DNA of 64,000 nucleotides from Rhodosorus marinus (taxonomy: Eukaryota; Rhodophyta; Stylonematophyceae; Stylonematales; Stylonemataceae): positions 124,001-188,000 of the forward strand of contig JAMWBK010000004.1 of NCBI GenBank assembly GCA_029953675.1, read 5' to 3'. Numbering within the stretch: the stretch's first letter is position 1; each line of letters starts with the position of its first letter. The notes under the pieces were generated by a model. The model saw nothing but the letters and a program-made list of their open reading frames with translations. It was not told the DNA's origin and ran no database searches. Positions 10,496 to 19,107 of this stretch are shown here, piece after piece. A program made the position numbers and the translations under genes.

Positions 10496-13400
10496 GTCTT
10501 CCTCCTCCGCGTGCGTGTCGTCCCGGTTACCCTTGTTTACCAGTGACCGCTCAGCCTGGCATGAGCGTGTTCTCTCGTGGTTTTCGCACCTTGTCGCCTC
10601 CTACCCGGACGGTTCCCTTCCCCTTTGTCGTCAGAGCACGGCCGTACGGCTCCCTCGTCGACTTCATAAGCCCCTAGGATTGGTGTTGGATTTTCTCTGG
10701 CAGCAGGTCGCCGCGAACCCTCACTGCTCTCTTCGCTGGGAACTCTTGTTCTTTTTTCCCCGCCTCGTGCTCACCTCCTCTACCGTCCCCCTCAACCCAC
10801 ATCCTCGCCGGGTCCACCCTCGCCGAAAACTGCAAATGTTCCTTTCCGGCGACTTCGAGGACCTCGAACGTCTTTATTTCGCTTCTCTCTCTTCCTTTTC
10901 TCCTAGTGCTCCCTCAGCTTTTAGGTCTTCTCGACAGAATCGGGCGCGTCACGCGGTGGCAGGCGGTGATCTGCGGCGGGCAGCCGGGATCCTCCAGCAG
11001 CGGCAACCTGTGGTTCCATACTCCGATGATCTTTCTTCACCGCTCCGTTTGCTCTTTCCCTCGGAAGGCTCCCCTTGGGACTCCTCGTTTGAATCAGTGT
11101 TGGAAGAGTACCGCGCCGCGCCACATCCCAGTGCGCGGTTAGTGGTCAATCTGGAGGCGGTGCGTGAGTTGGTTCATGATGCTCCGAAGGGCCGTTCCCC
11201 AGGGCCCTCGGGGCTGCGGGTGGAATATCTCCGTTTCTTAAGTGATGAAGGTTTGAAGGCGTTGGCGTGGGTGGTCGAAGCGCTCGTGAATGGTGATCCC
11301 CTGTGTGAGTGTGCGTGGTTCTTGGTCGGGCGTTCGCAGTTGTGTCTGCTTTCGAAGCCCGGCCACACGGCCTCGAGCCCTGCTATTCGCCCTATTGGCC
11401 TGGTTGAGGTGGTCCGCAAATTGGCGGCGCGATGGTTAGTGAAAATCCTGGTTCCCGAATCCCGCCGTTTCTTTGGGCACGTGCAGTTAGGCGTGGGCTA
11501 TCGTGGTGGCTGTGGGTTGTTGTCTGTTTTACTTCGTTCGGAAATGGCGTACTCCCCAGATTCTGGGCTCCTCTCTGTAGATTTTACCAATGCGTTCAAC
11601 CGCGTCTCTCGTCCGGCTCTCATGCACGTGGTGCGCGAAGTCTTCCCTGTAGGCTTTCCCTTTGTTAGTAGACTTTATTCTCCGCTTGGTCGGGGGGCTA
11701 CCTATGACACCCTTGGCGCTTCCTCACACACGTTTGCGGCGCGCACAGGGGTACAACAGGGTGATCCCTTGTCCCCTTTCCTACATGCCTGTGGACTACA
11801 ACTCGTCTTGCTTTGTCTTCGCTCCGAATTCCCGCAGGTTCGTACGGTTGCATACCACGACGACGTGTGCCTCCTGGGGCCCCCTGATACTCCAGCACTC
11901 GCTTATGATCGTCTCCGCTCCTTGGCTTCGCGGGTTGACCTGGAGGTTAATCATCACAAATCGTTCTACTGGGGAGGTGTAGCTGCACGAGAGCAGCAGG
12001 TACCTGCGTCGTTCCAGGATATTTGGAGACCGGATGGTTTTGTCCACTTAGGCATCCCCTACGGGTCGCCGTCCTTCGTTGAAGGCGAGTTGCTGCAGCT
12101 CCTCGGTAAGCACAGACAGCTGGTTGCAGAGCTTCGACGGCTACCTCCGGGCTTTCTCCAGTGCTCGTTGTTGCTGTTTCGGTATTGTTGCAGTCAGCGG
12201 TTAACCTATTGGCTTCGCTCACTTCCAACTCATTGGGGCCGGTGGTTGGCCACTCGTGCGGATGCTGAAAGTTTCCGTGACCTGGGGTATTTTCTCGATG
12301 AAGAGCTGAGCGCTCTGCCGCGACCCACCTGTGATGTTGTGCGCGCCCAGGTAGGCCTCCCATTGCGATTGGGGGGACTGGGCCTCTGCAATCGTGTTGT
12401 GGTCCAACCTGCAGCCGCAGTAGGGGCCTGGGGAACCGCACTTCCCACTTTGAGCAGCTTGGGTATCTCGAAGTTCCGCAATTTGATGGCGAGCCTCTCG
12501 CGGGGTGTCTTGCTTCCCAGCGTACCGGAAAGCGCCCAAGACTTGTTTCTGGAGCTCCAAACCGCCCTGAATTCCTGTACTAGTCTCCCCGAAACCGTTC
12601 AACCCCGTCTTCCTGACTGGCGAGCTGTATTTGACCGCTCTCGAGGCTCCGCCCCGGGGATTCGTCCTGCGCCTGAACCTGTTCTAGGGGAGATTGACCC
12701 AGTGGTTGCCGCAGAAGAAGAAGTTCCAGTTGATCCTCCTGATGATTCCCAGCGCGCTGGGAGCCGAGCTCAAGCACGCACGGATGCGCTGCAAAATATC
12801 CTTTCTTGGGACTTGCACCGTGCTGCATATGGCCGACTCCTCGCGCAAATGGTCTCATCTTCTCGCGCTCGCGCCCGCCTACGTAGTCTTGGAGGGGTTA
12901 TTAGCTCTCAGTGGCTCATGACCGTACCAGCCTTTCCGCCACTCACACTGTCGGATTTCGAAGTGCGTACTTCACTGCGCTTATACCTCGGCTTACATCA
13001 GCCCCCTTGGCCGTACGAGATGGGTTCGTCGTGCCCTCTCTGCTCTCAGACTGAAGACAACGCAGATTTTGGCGCCCACCTGCTCGCTAGTTGCCCGGCG
13101 GTGAAAGGTGCTCGAACCCGCCGCCATACACGGATCTTGAACCTGTTATACCGGGAACTTCGGCCTATAGTCCGGCAAGCCGGTCTGGAAATCGAACGTG
13201 AGAAACCTTTACCCGTCGCGGACTTTCAAAATGATGAACGCCGTGTAGCCGACCTGGTGATCACCTGTGACGACAGTCGCCGTACCACATACGTTGATCT
13301 TGCTGTTCCTAACCCTCAAGCTAGTCGTTATCTCCCGGCTGCGGGGGAGCGCCGTGGATCTGCCGCCGCCAGCATGAGACGCCGCAAAGAGATCAAATAC

Positions 13401-13694
13401 GCGGGGGCTTTGTCTTCCCCTGGTGTTCGTGCTTCGGCACTAGCACATCGCTTGGTACCCCTGATCATTGAGTGCTTTGGGTTCATGGACTCTGTTGGTT
13501 CTCGCTGGCTTCGGGAGTTGTTCCGCGAACGCCCTGACCGTCTTCAATCGTTGTTTACCCGCTTAAGTTTCCTGCTGTGGCGCATGAATGCCGCTTTGAT
13601 GTTGGAGGCGCGAGTACTTCGCCGCGCTTAGTCTTTTTTTCCCCTCGGGGTTTTTTTTTTCCAGCCTCCGATTAAACCATTCATTCATTCAACC
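10165..13694 (+). mobile_element. Family A RLE-type non-LTR retrotransposon, complete ORF2
   Basis: This is the best family A copy: ORF1 end, intact ORF2 and a short 3' UTR. The UTR has T-run, CCCCTCGGGG, T-run, then CAGCCTCCGATTAAACC and a (TTCA)n/(TTCG)n tail. The 5' end is truncated within ORF1 and joined to an older family A copy. There are no LTRs. Confidence 0.88.
10488..13631 (+). CDS. Family A ORF2: reverse transcriptase with C-terminal endonuclease-like domain
   Basis: Encodes 1047 residues from the ATG that overlaps the ORF1 stop. RT motifs in order: GRSPGPSGLR (about 237), VDFTNAFNRVS (about 363), ARTGVQQGDPLSP (about 420) and YHDD (about 455), where most RTs have YADD. Near the C-terminus are a CPLC...HLLASC knuckle (CX2C..HX4C, about 848) and then RRVADLVI...TYVDLAVP (about 918-940). 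The latter fits the PD-(D/E)XK-like endonuclease of R2-type elements that nick target DNA to prime reverse transcription. No N-terminal APE-type endonuclease is seen. The frame is uninterrupted, so this copy could encode active protein. Confidence 0.9.
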   Translation: MSESSSSACVSSRLPLFTSDRSAWHERVLSWFSHLVASYPDGSLPLCRQSTAVRLPRRLHKPLGLVLDFLWQQVAANPHCSLRWELLFFFPRLVLTSSTVPLNPHPRRVHPRRKLQMFLSGDFEDLERLYFASLSSFSPSAPSAFRSSRQNRARHAVAGGDLRRAAGILQQRQPVVPYSDDLSSPLRLLFPSEGSPWDSSFESVLEEYRAAPHPSARLVVNLEAVRELVHDAPKGRSPGPSGLRVEYLRFLSDEGLKALAWVVEALVNGDPLCECAWFLVGRSQLCLLSKPGHTASSPAIRPIGLVEVVRKLAARWLVKILVPESRRFFGHVQLGVGYRGGCGLLSVLLRSEMAYSPDSGLLSVDFTNAFNRVSRPALMHVVREVFPVGFPFVSRLYSPLGRGATYDTLGASSHTFAARTGVQQGDPLSPFLHACGLQLVLLCLRSEFPQVRTVAYHDDVCLLGPPDTPALAYDRLRSLASRVDLEVNHHKSFYWGGVAAREQQVPASFQDIWRPDGFVHLGIPYGSPSFVEGELLQLLGKHRQLVAELRRLPPGFLQCSLLLFRYCCSQRLTYWLRSLPTHWGRWLATRADAESFRDLGYFLDEELSALPRPTCDVVRAQVGLPLRLGGLGLCNRVVVQPAAAVGAWGTALPTLSSLGISKFRNLMASLSRGVLLPSVPESAQDLFLELQTALNSCTSLPETVQPRLPDWRAVFDRSRGSAPGIRPAPEPVLGEIDPVVAAEEEVPVDPPDDSQRAGSRAQARTDALQNILSWDLHRAAYGRLLAQMVSSSRARARLRSLGGVISSQWLMTVPAFPPLTLSDFEVRTSLRLYLGLHQPPWPYEMGSSCPLCSQTEDNADFGAHLLASCPAVKGARTRRHTRILNLLYRELRPIVRQAGLEIEREKPLPVADFQNDERRVADLVITCDDSRRTTYVDLAVPNPQASRYLPAAGERRGSAAASMRRRKEIKYAGALSSPGVRASALAHRLVPLIIECFGFMDSVGSRWLRELFRERPDRLQSLFTRLSFLLWRMNAALMLEARVLRRA

Positions 13695-13723
13695 ATTTTC
13701 AGCCTCCGATTAAACCATTCGTT

Positions 13724-14190
13724 TCGATGGTAGCACTCAGGCCATTTTCCGAGCAAAATTCAGATAATTCTTTGCGAGGTACATTTCACCGCAAGGAATT
13801 AGCCGAATTTCCATGCTAAAATATTAATAATATAAATATCCTTCTTCCTAAAGAAATGTAATATTTTTCATGTTTGTAGTTTGAGGTTTTTAGAAGAATC
13901 TACAATATCTTATCGCTATCATGATTTTCGGATCATTGCTCATCTTCCCCGTTTGGGGGTTGTCAGGGTTGTCAGCATCGATTTTGAAATTAACAATGAC
14001 GATATCTACCGGAAATCATAGGTAAATCCAATAAAAAATTCATACATACACTTAAGTTCTATGAAATTAGTGACTCTACCTAGCTTCGCTTTGGGTACTA
14101 TGCAGTCGCGACCTCTCCGGAATATGCCCGTTCACAACGTCCACGGTCTCTTCATGGATACGTGGTCTGGGGTTATAAGGAACGAATGGT
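13724..14190. other. Spacer with promoter region of secreted repeat gene
   Basis: AT-rich at first. From about 14100 it is similar to 24220-24290 upstream of the paralogous gene (GTCGCGACCTC..., GTCTGGGGTTATAA). Confidence 0.5.
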
Positions 14191-14203
14191 TATAAGTAGA
14201 GCG
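14191..14203 (+). promoter_or_regulatory. TATA box of 14.4-kb secreted repeat gene
   Basis: TATAAGTAGAGCG lies 186 bp before the ATG. The identical 13-mer lies 181 bp before the ATG of the paralogue at 24.5 kb. A second TATAAG 17 bp upstream (14174) is a local duplication absent from the paralogue. Confidence 0.55.
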
Positions 14204-14376
14204 AGGCAAGTTAGATGTTGGTAGGGGTTGGAGAAGGGATATGGGACAAGTCCTGTATTGCTAGAAGCGGGAATTGGGATGAGCGTTGAGAACTGAACTT
14301 GGAGGGGAGTGAAAGAGTGTGCAGACCGTCTGGCCGGAATTGTGGGGGGACTTCGTGTAGAAAGAGCGGATTGAAC

Positions 14377-14931
14377 ATGATGAAGTTGAGTGCTTTCATT
14401 CTGGTGACCTTAGTAGGGTTCACAATGGCGGTTCCATTGATGGAGAAAGTTCATCTTGCTAGGGATAAGGGGCCATCCGTTCAGGTTCCGACACCCCCAG
14501 AAGCCGAGGTTTGGTATGAGCAGCCCGTGGCCCGCGTAGGGGTTGAAGAAATCGGAGCCGGGGTTGGGGTTCAGGAGACTGGAGCCAGGGTTTGGTTCCA
14601 GAAGCCCGTAGCCCATCTTCCGTCCGGAACCGGGATGGAGGTTGAGGAGATTGGACCCGGGGTTTGGTTTCAGAAGCGCGTAGCCCAATTTCTGTCCGGA
14701 GCCGCGGCTGAGGTTGAGCAGCCCGTAGCCCGCCTTCTGTCTGGGACCGGGGTTGAGGTTGAGGAGCCCGAAGACGGGATTGAGGTCGACGAGCCCAAAG
14801 ACGGGGTTGAGGTTGAGGAGCCCGAAGACGGGGTTGAGGTTGAGGAGCCCGAAGACGGAGTTGAAGTTGAGGAGCCCGAAGACGGGGTTGAGATTGAAGA
14901 ACCCGAAGACAGGGTTGAGTTTCCCGTATAA
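14377..14931 (+). CDS. Secreted Val/Glu-rich repeat protein
   Basis: Encodes 184 residues from tandem ATGs; I chose the first. The N-terminus MMKLSAFILVTLVGFTMA is a clear signal peptide, followed by a VPLMEKVHLA segment shared with the 24.5-kb paralogue. The rest is low-complexity: degenerate units with VGVEEIGAG, QKPVA and LLSGTGVEVE, then about six near-perfect VEVEEPEDG units (27-bp repeats, 14752-14922). No Cys or catalytic motif is visible. It is probably an acidic extracellular or wall protein; function unknown. The 3' UTR, with TCGCGCGAGCTTAA, is also conserved in the paralogue. Confidence 0.7.
   Translation: MMKLSAFILVTLVGFTMAVPLMEKVHLARDKGPSVQVPTPPEAEVWYEQPVARVGVEEIGAGVGVQETGARVWFQKPVAHLPSGTGMEVEEIGPGVWFQKRVAQFLSGAAAEVEQPVARLLSGTGVEVEEPEDGIEVDEPKDGVEVEEPEDGVEVEEPEDGVEVEEPEDGVEIEEPEDRVEFPV
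14752..14922 (+). repeat. 27-bp coding minisatellite (VEVEEPEDG)
   Basis: About six head-to-tail units of GAGGTTGAGGAGCCCGAAGA plus 7 bases. Point differences between units keep the reading frame. Confidence 0.85.
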
Positions 14932-15162
14932 TTCGTTTTAATTTCGGAAACGCGAGACCAAATTCTTAACGAGTGACGTCGCGCGAGCTTAAACTGCTCC
15001 AATACTCAGCCTAATGAGTGCCCCGTGCCAAATACCCATCTTCTATCCGCCGCCCTACGCATGGGTGCAGTAATTTCGGTTTTCGCCAACTAAAAGACTG
15101 AAGATATGCCGAGGGCATGGCCAGCCTTTCAACAAGGAAGCGGCTCTCCCACCTGGATGGTA

Positions 15163-15380
15163 CGAGGTTGAGGAGCCCGTAGACGGGGTTGAGGTTCCCG
15201 TATAATTCGTTGTAATTTCGGAAACCCGAGACCATGTTCTCAACAAGTAACGTCGCGCGAGCTTAAGCTGCTCCGTTACTCAGCCTAATGGGTGCCCCGT
15301 GGCAAATACCCATTTTCTATCTGCATCCCTACGCGGGGGCGCAGCAACTTCGGTTTTTCGCCAACTAAAGGACTGAAGAT
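15163..15380 (+). pseudogene. Duplicated 3' end of the 14.4-kb gene
   Basis: This repeats the last codons (GAGGAGCCCGTAGACGGGGT...), the stop and about 190 bp of 3' UTR of the gene ending at 14931, in the same order and orientation at roughly 85-90% identity. It lacks a signal-peptide exon or start, so it is a partial tandem duplicate. The second copy stops near CTGAAGATACTG. Confidence 0.75.
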
Positions 15381-15456
15381 ACTGTTGTCTTGTTCACGGC
15401 AAAGCTCAGACCGATGTCTTCCCGGATAACCTTGGACCTTCGTCACCTCGAGCTAC

Positions 15457-15546
15457 TGTTGGAGGCGGGAGTACTTCGCCGCGCTTAGTCTTTTTTTCCC
15501 CTCGGGGTTTTTTTTTTCAGCCTCCGATTAAACCATTCGTTCGTTC
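15457..15546 (+). mobile_element. Family A, 90-bp 3' end only
   Basis: A severely 5'-truncated copy: TGTTGGAGGCGGGAGTACTT (last codons), the T-run/CCCCTCGGGG/T-run module, CAGCCTCCGATTAAACC and a TTCG-type tail. Confidence 0.85.
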
Positions 15547-15770
15547 TACTACAACATGCAACTTCTGTTTTAATCACCGAAGCTAGTCTTCTATATCCTA
15601 AGCCTAAATCTAAATCTAGGTTACCCTTCGATGTGCCTTTAAGAACAACACCAAAAAATAGCATCCGATATCGGATACGATTTAATACTACGCTACGCAA
15701 TATAGGCCTATCAAGAACACCGGCTACCTCTGATGATCCTATTTCAGGTCTCCACGCTCTAGGTGCGCCT

Positions 15771-16018
15771 TCATTCTTCAGATCCGATGCGCTCTCTTCC
15801 CACTTGTATGTGTAGTTGGATGGTTGAATGCTTCTGGCCCAACATCCTCCCCCTCAGACAAGTATCCAACTTTAACCCGCGCATGGTTGCGAGTTCTCTC
15901 ATACTTTTGCCAGTAATAATCTTTGTCAGATGGTCAGCAATCACGTGTTCCGTCGGGCAATACTCTATTCGCAAGTTCCCCGGTTGAATTTGTGTGAGTG
16001 ATCTTGTAGCCATAGTCG
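15771..16018 (-). pseudogene. Ty1/copia pol fragment (RNase H C-terminus)
   Basis: The minus strand encodes YCPTEHVIADHLTKII, the conserved motif near the end of copia RNase H (normally YxxTxxMxADxLTK). About 45 residues and a stop follow. The sequence down to about 15550 may be its 3' UTR or LTR. It is cut by family B at 16039 and abuts a family A tail at 15546. No intact LTR pair was found. Confidence 0.7.
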
Positions 16019-16038
16019 CGTGATTTCCTGGTGCTTTG

Positions 16039-17280
16039 TTAGGCCGGAGTGGGGAGTCTTGGTGGTTGATTTCCGGAACGCATTCAACAGCGTGTCGCGG
16101 ACGCATGCGCTAGAGGTGCTCCGACGGGTGTTTCCGGAGGCGTGGCCGTTTCTATCGGGTATTTACGGAGGGGAGAGCCTCCCCTACGTGACAACGGTGG
16201 GCACTGTTTTTCAAGCACATACTGGCGTCCAACAAGGCGACCCTTGCGGACCTCTTCTTCATGCCTGTGCCCTACAGCTCGTACTTTTACGTCTTTCGAC
16301 TGAGGTCTCGGATCTTCGAATCTGCGCGTACCACGATGACGTAACATTGCTGGGCACCCCTGACACCCTGGCTAGGGGGCTGACCGAGATCGAAGCGATT
16401 GCACGTCGCGTCGGTTTGACTGTGGAAACAGAAAAATGTCGCTTTCTCCCCCCGAGGGACGTGTCGCTGGCCTCTCTGCCACCCACTCTGCGACTAATCA
16501 GCGAACGTGAAGGGTTCGAACACCACGGCGTCGGATTGGGGACTGACAACTTTGTCCAAGCATCCTGCGAGCGAGTTTTGGCACGGCACAAGCAACTCAC
16601 CGACGCCATTGAGCACCTACCCGACAGCATGCTGCAATCGGCCTGCTTGCTTTCCCGCTTTTGTGCCGGTCCCAGACTCAACTACTGGTTGCGCAGCCTG
16701 CCTCCAGCTTGGGGCTCGTGAATCGCGGCTAAAGCCGACGAGATGACCCTGCAACACTGGGGAACGCTCTTGGATGAGCCCCTCGATCTTGAAGCTGCTC
16801 CCGACAGGGAGTTGATTCGTGCACAGATCGCTCTACCTTTGCGATTAGGGGGATTCGGCGTCGCAGACCGTGGGCTGGTATGCTCGCCAGCGGCGGTTGC
16901 CTCCTGGGCTACCGCGCTGCGAACGTTGGTGACCTTCCAGATGCGAAGTGCCTGCCTCTTGGCTCGAGCTTTGACCAACGAGGATCTAGTGACCCTGCCG
17001 CCCCCGCTTTTGACAATTTATGATGGTCTTCAACACGCGTTCAGGAGGTGCAACGCCGTGCCGGACGCAAATCGGTCCCGCTTTCGTTCCTGGAGGGAGC
17101 TGTTATGGGGACGAGCTGAAGCGATTGAGGATTCTCCCCTCGACCGAGTCCTTGCCGATGACGGAGAGGCTAGCCCCGGGTCACCTGTTGCAGACTACCC
17201 GGGTTTGAGCCGATTGTGGAGCTCCCGCACTGATGTGATTCAACATAGCCTCACCTGGGGCCAACACAGTGCCGCTCACA
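16039..17280 (+). mobile_element. Family B RT fragment with nonsense mutation
   Basis: It starts at TAGGCCGGAGTGGGGAGTC inside ORF2 (VVDFRNAFNSVSR) and is open through HTGVQQGDPCGP and AYHDDV. It is stopped at 16720-16722, where TGA replaces the TGG of the other copies (GSW). The frame then continues to the TWGQHSAAHT codons, where the copy ends abruptly against an inverted segment. It is very similar to the 31-36 kb copy, so it was recently mobile but is now dead. Confidence 0.88.
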
Positions 17281-17376
17281 CAGTCTGCGAGAGATGGCCT
17301 CCCATGCCGCGAAGGCGAGCGGTTGTCGTGCGCGGTGTGAGGGGAGAGTTGAGCAAGATTGCCTGAGCCGCACTGT
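17281..17376 (-). mobile_element. Inverted family B segment
   Basis: This is the reverse complement of the family B stretch that should follow 17280. About 20 bp (CACAGTG...GCTCA) is present on both sides of the junction in opposite orientation. The arrangement resembles the 5' inversions produced by twin priming in LINEs. Confidence 0.7.
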
Positions 17377-17379
17377 GGG

Positions 17380-17406
17380 CGCTCTAGCCGACTGAGCTAC
17401 GCGGGC
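17380..17406 (-). tRNA. tRNA 5'-half remnant (acceptor strand plus D arm)
   Basis: On the minus strand, GCCCGCG-TA-GCTC-AGTCGGCTA-GAGC fits positions 1-25 of a tRNA: 7-nt acceptor strand, UA, a 4-bp D stem and a D loop with AGxxGG. No anticodon or T arm follows; family B sequence begins at once. The 5' side abuts a family B-type tail (CTATGCTAGTAAAGCC), sharing the GCC. It is not a functional tRNA gene. Confidence 0.55.
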
Positions 17407-17629
17407 TTTACTAGCATAGCTTGTACCCTATACTAACTTCACTGAGTAGGTCAACATACCCCCGTATATATCGAGCAGCGAGATGACTATGATACGTTTA
17501 CTTCTTCTATCTCTTGCGACTTGTCTTGGAATACCCCTCTCTAGTATGCCAACGCGTTATGGCTCACAACGATATCAAATGGTTTCGTCCAACTCTTCCA
17601 AGTCATTTAAGATTCAAAGCACCCAAAGC

Positions 17630-17756
17630 AGGGTAGCTCTCGTTGGCTTCGTGCACTCGTTCGTAGTGACCCGGGGCTCCTTTATAGCCTCTTCACGGAG
17701 CTGAGTGTGACTCTCTGGGGTTCAAATGCTGCTTCAGTGTTAGAGGCCCGTTATTA
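17630..17756 (+). pseudogene. Family C retroelement ORF2, C-terminal remnant
   Basis: One plus frame reads SSRWLRALVRSDPGLL..., then SLFTELSVTLWGSNA and LEARY before the stop. It aligns residue by residue with the family A C-terminus (GSRWLRELFRERPDRL..., SLFTRLSFLLWRMNA, LEARV) but is clearly a different family. Upstream codons are lost. Confidence 0.6.
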
Positions 17757-17856
17757 GAGTCTTGTAACCCCATGCTATCGTAAGGCACCAAGTACACCTG
17801 GATAGACCCCGCGCCAAAGCCAGCACCTACCATGCACTCATGTTCCGCCACATGGA

Positions 17857-18714
17857 CCTTCTCGCACAGGTCCACGCCAAAGGTACCGAAGCACCAATCC
17901 TACAGCAGCTGATACCGACCTCACAACGCCTACTATGACTCCGAGACCACTGCCCGTGTATGACGCTACTACGGCTGACCGCCCCCGATCTCCCCAAGAA
18001 CCTGATCTCGAGACAGATCACTTCCCCGTTCTGCGTGACAGCCCCGATCAAGCCACAAATCGTCCAATGAGTTGGGCGACACGTGTCCTAACCAGATCCC
18101 CTCGATGGCCAATCGGTCTTTCTTTGCCAGCATTCAAGGCGTGGAATACCTCACCAAGGACGACATCGACACATTTGTGCTACTCAACGCCCGACCTGGT
18201 GACGCCACCGGGAGCAAGGCCACAAGGCGCACGATATCCCACCACGCGTGGGATATCGTGCGCCTTGTGGGCTTCCAGAAGAACTCACTGCAACTGCTGG
18301 ACTACTTTGATCGTCATGTTCACCTAATCGCTCACCGCCATGCCCTACAGCTGCTTCGCGACGCCGTTAACGCCGGTTCCTTCGAACCCACACGAGGCCA
18401 CCTCCCTCCCGATCGAACGAATGCAACGCATCCAAGCTGTCAAGCTCTCGGGAACTTCCCACGACTACCTAAGCATGCGCGAAAAGCTCCGACACCAGCC
18501 GACCGACTACCCGCGAGTGGCCCTGATCCACAACCTCTTCCGCTATAGTCGTATTCAGCGGATCGCTGAGCGTGGGAAGGGCCTCTCTCCCAACGCCCGG
18601 AAGGCCCTTCTCGGCCACGTTCGGGCAGAACTCGACCGAACTTTGGCCAGTATCAGAAGACACCTGATTCCTGCACCGGGGTACCTTTCGAGGATCCTGA
18701 ACTACCACTGGTAG
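17857..18714 (+). pseudogene. Frameshifted ORF1-like gene, possible family C gag
   Basis: Three successive plus frames give one plausible protein: a Pro-rich N-terminus ending RPMSWATRV; then NQIPSMANRSFFASIQ...LTKDDIDTF...; then LPIERMQRIQAVKL...HLIPAPGYLSRIL. Frame changes are near 18090 and 18410. The arrangement (Pro-rich, SWAxRV, helical core) recalls retroelement ORF1 proteins, and it follows a family C 3' end in the same orientation. No zinc knuckle is visible. The identity as gag is inferred. A perfect hairpin (18220-18270) lies inside. Confidence 0.35.
18220..18270. repeat. Perfect inverted repeat, 22-bp arms
   Basis: Arms 18220-18241 and 18249-18270 are perfect reverse complements (CCACAAGGCGCACGATATCC..) separated by 7 nt. 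Confidence 0.95.
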
Positions 18715-18786
18715 TCGGGGAGAGCGCGGAAATCCCCCGCTTCTGCATCCGCAAGACTCGCAGACCACCAAATCTCGACCCCTAAC

Positions 18787-19107
18787 GTGGCCGTACAGAT
18801 AGACCGTGGGGCAGTCGCCACTCCAGGTGACTCCAGCGCGACACCCCAGCTACCACCGGAAGATGCGGCCGAGGATAACTGGCACGCAGAGATCCCCTCC
18901 AACCTCCCGGAGCCCCCCTTGCTGAAACGCGCGAGAAACGCAGCCGCCGGTACCACCTCAGACTCGAAGATGACGCCAGCCAACCAAGAGGAGACTCCAA
19001 GCACTACCGCCGGACCCACTGACCACTCCTCAGGCTCCAACGCCATGGATCTCCAAGACCAAACTAGGCAATCAGAGCCAGCAACACTATTAGCCATACA
19101 GGCGTAG
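18787..19107 (+). CDS. Pro/Ser-rich ORF, unrecognised
   Basis: About 106 polar residues with a KRARNAA basic patch, in the same orientation as the ORF1-like pseudogene upstream. It may be the C-terminal tail of that protein after a stop (compare the KRARTD tail of family B ORF1). Start context is weak and it could be non-coding. Confidence 0.25.
   Translation: MAVQIDRGAVATPGDSSATPQLPPEDAAEDNWHAEIPSNLPEPPLLKRARNAAAGTTSDSKMTPANQEETPSTTAGPTDHSSGSNAMDLQDQTRQSEPATLLAIQA

Noticed and set aside
13632-13660. Rho-independent-like terminator (CCCCTCGGGG with T-run)
   Set aside because: Eukaryotic context. It is part of the conserved family A 3' UTR and recurs in each copy.
17483-17704. 73-codon ORF with signal-peptide-like start
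   Set aside because: Its second half overlaps, in another frame, the family C C-terminal remnant, which aligns well to family A.
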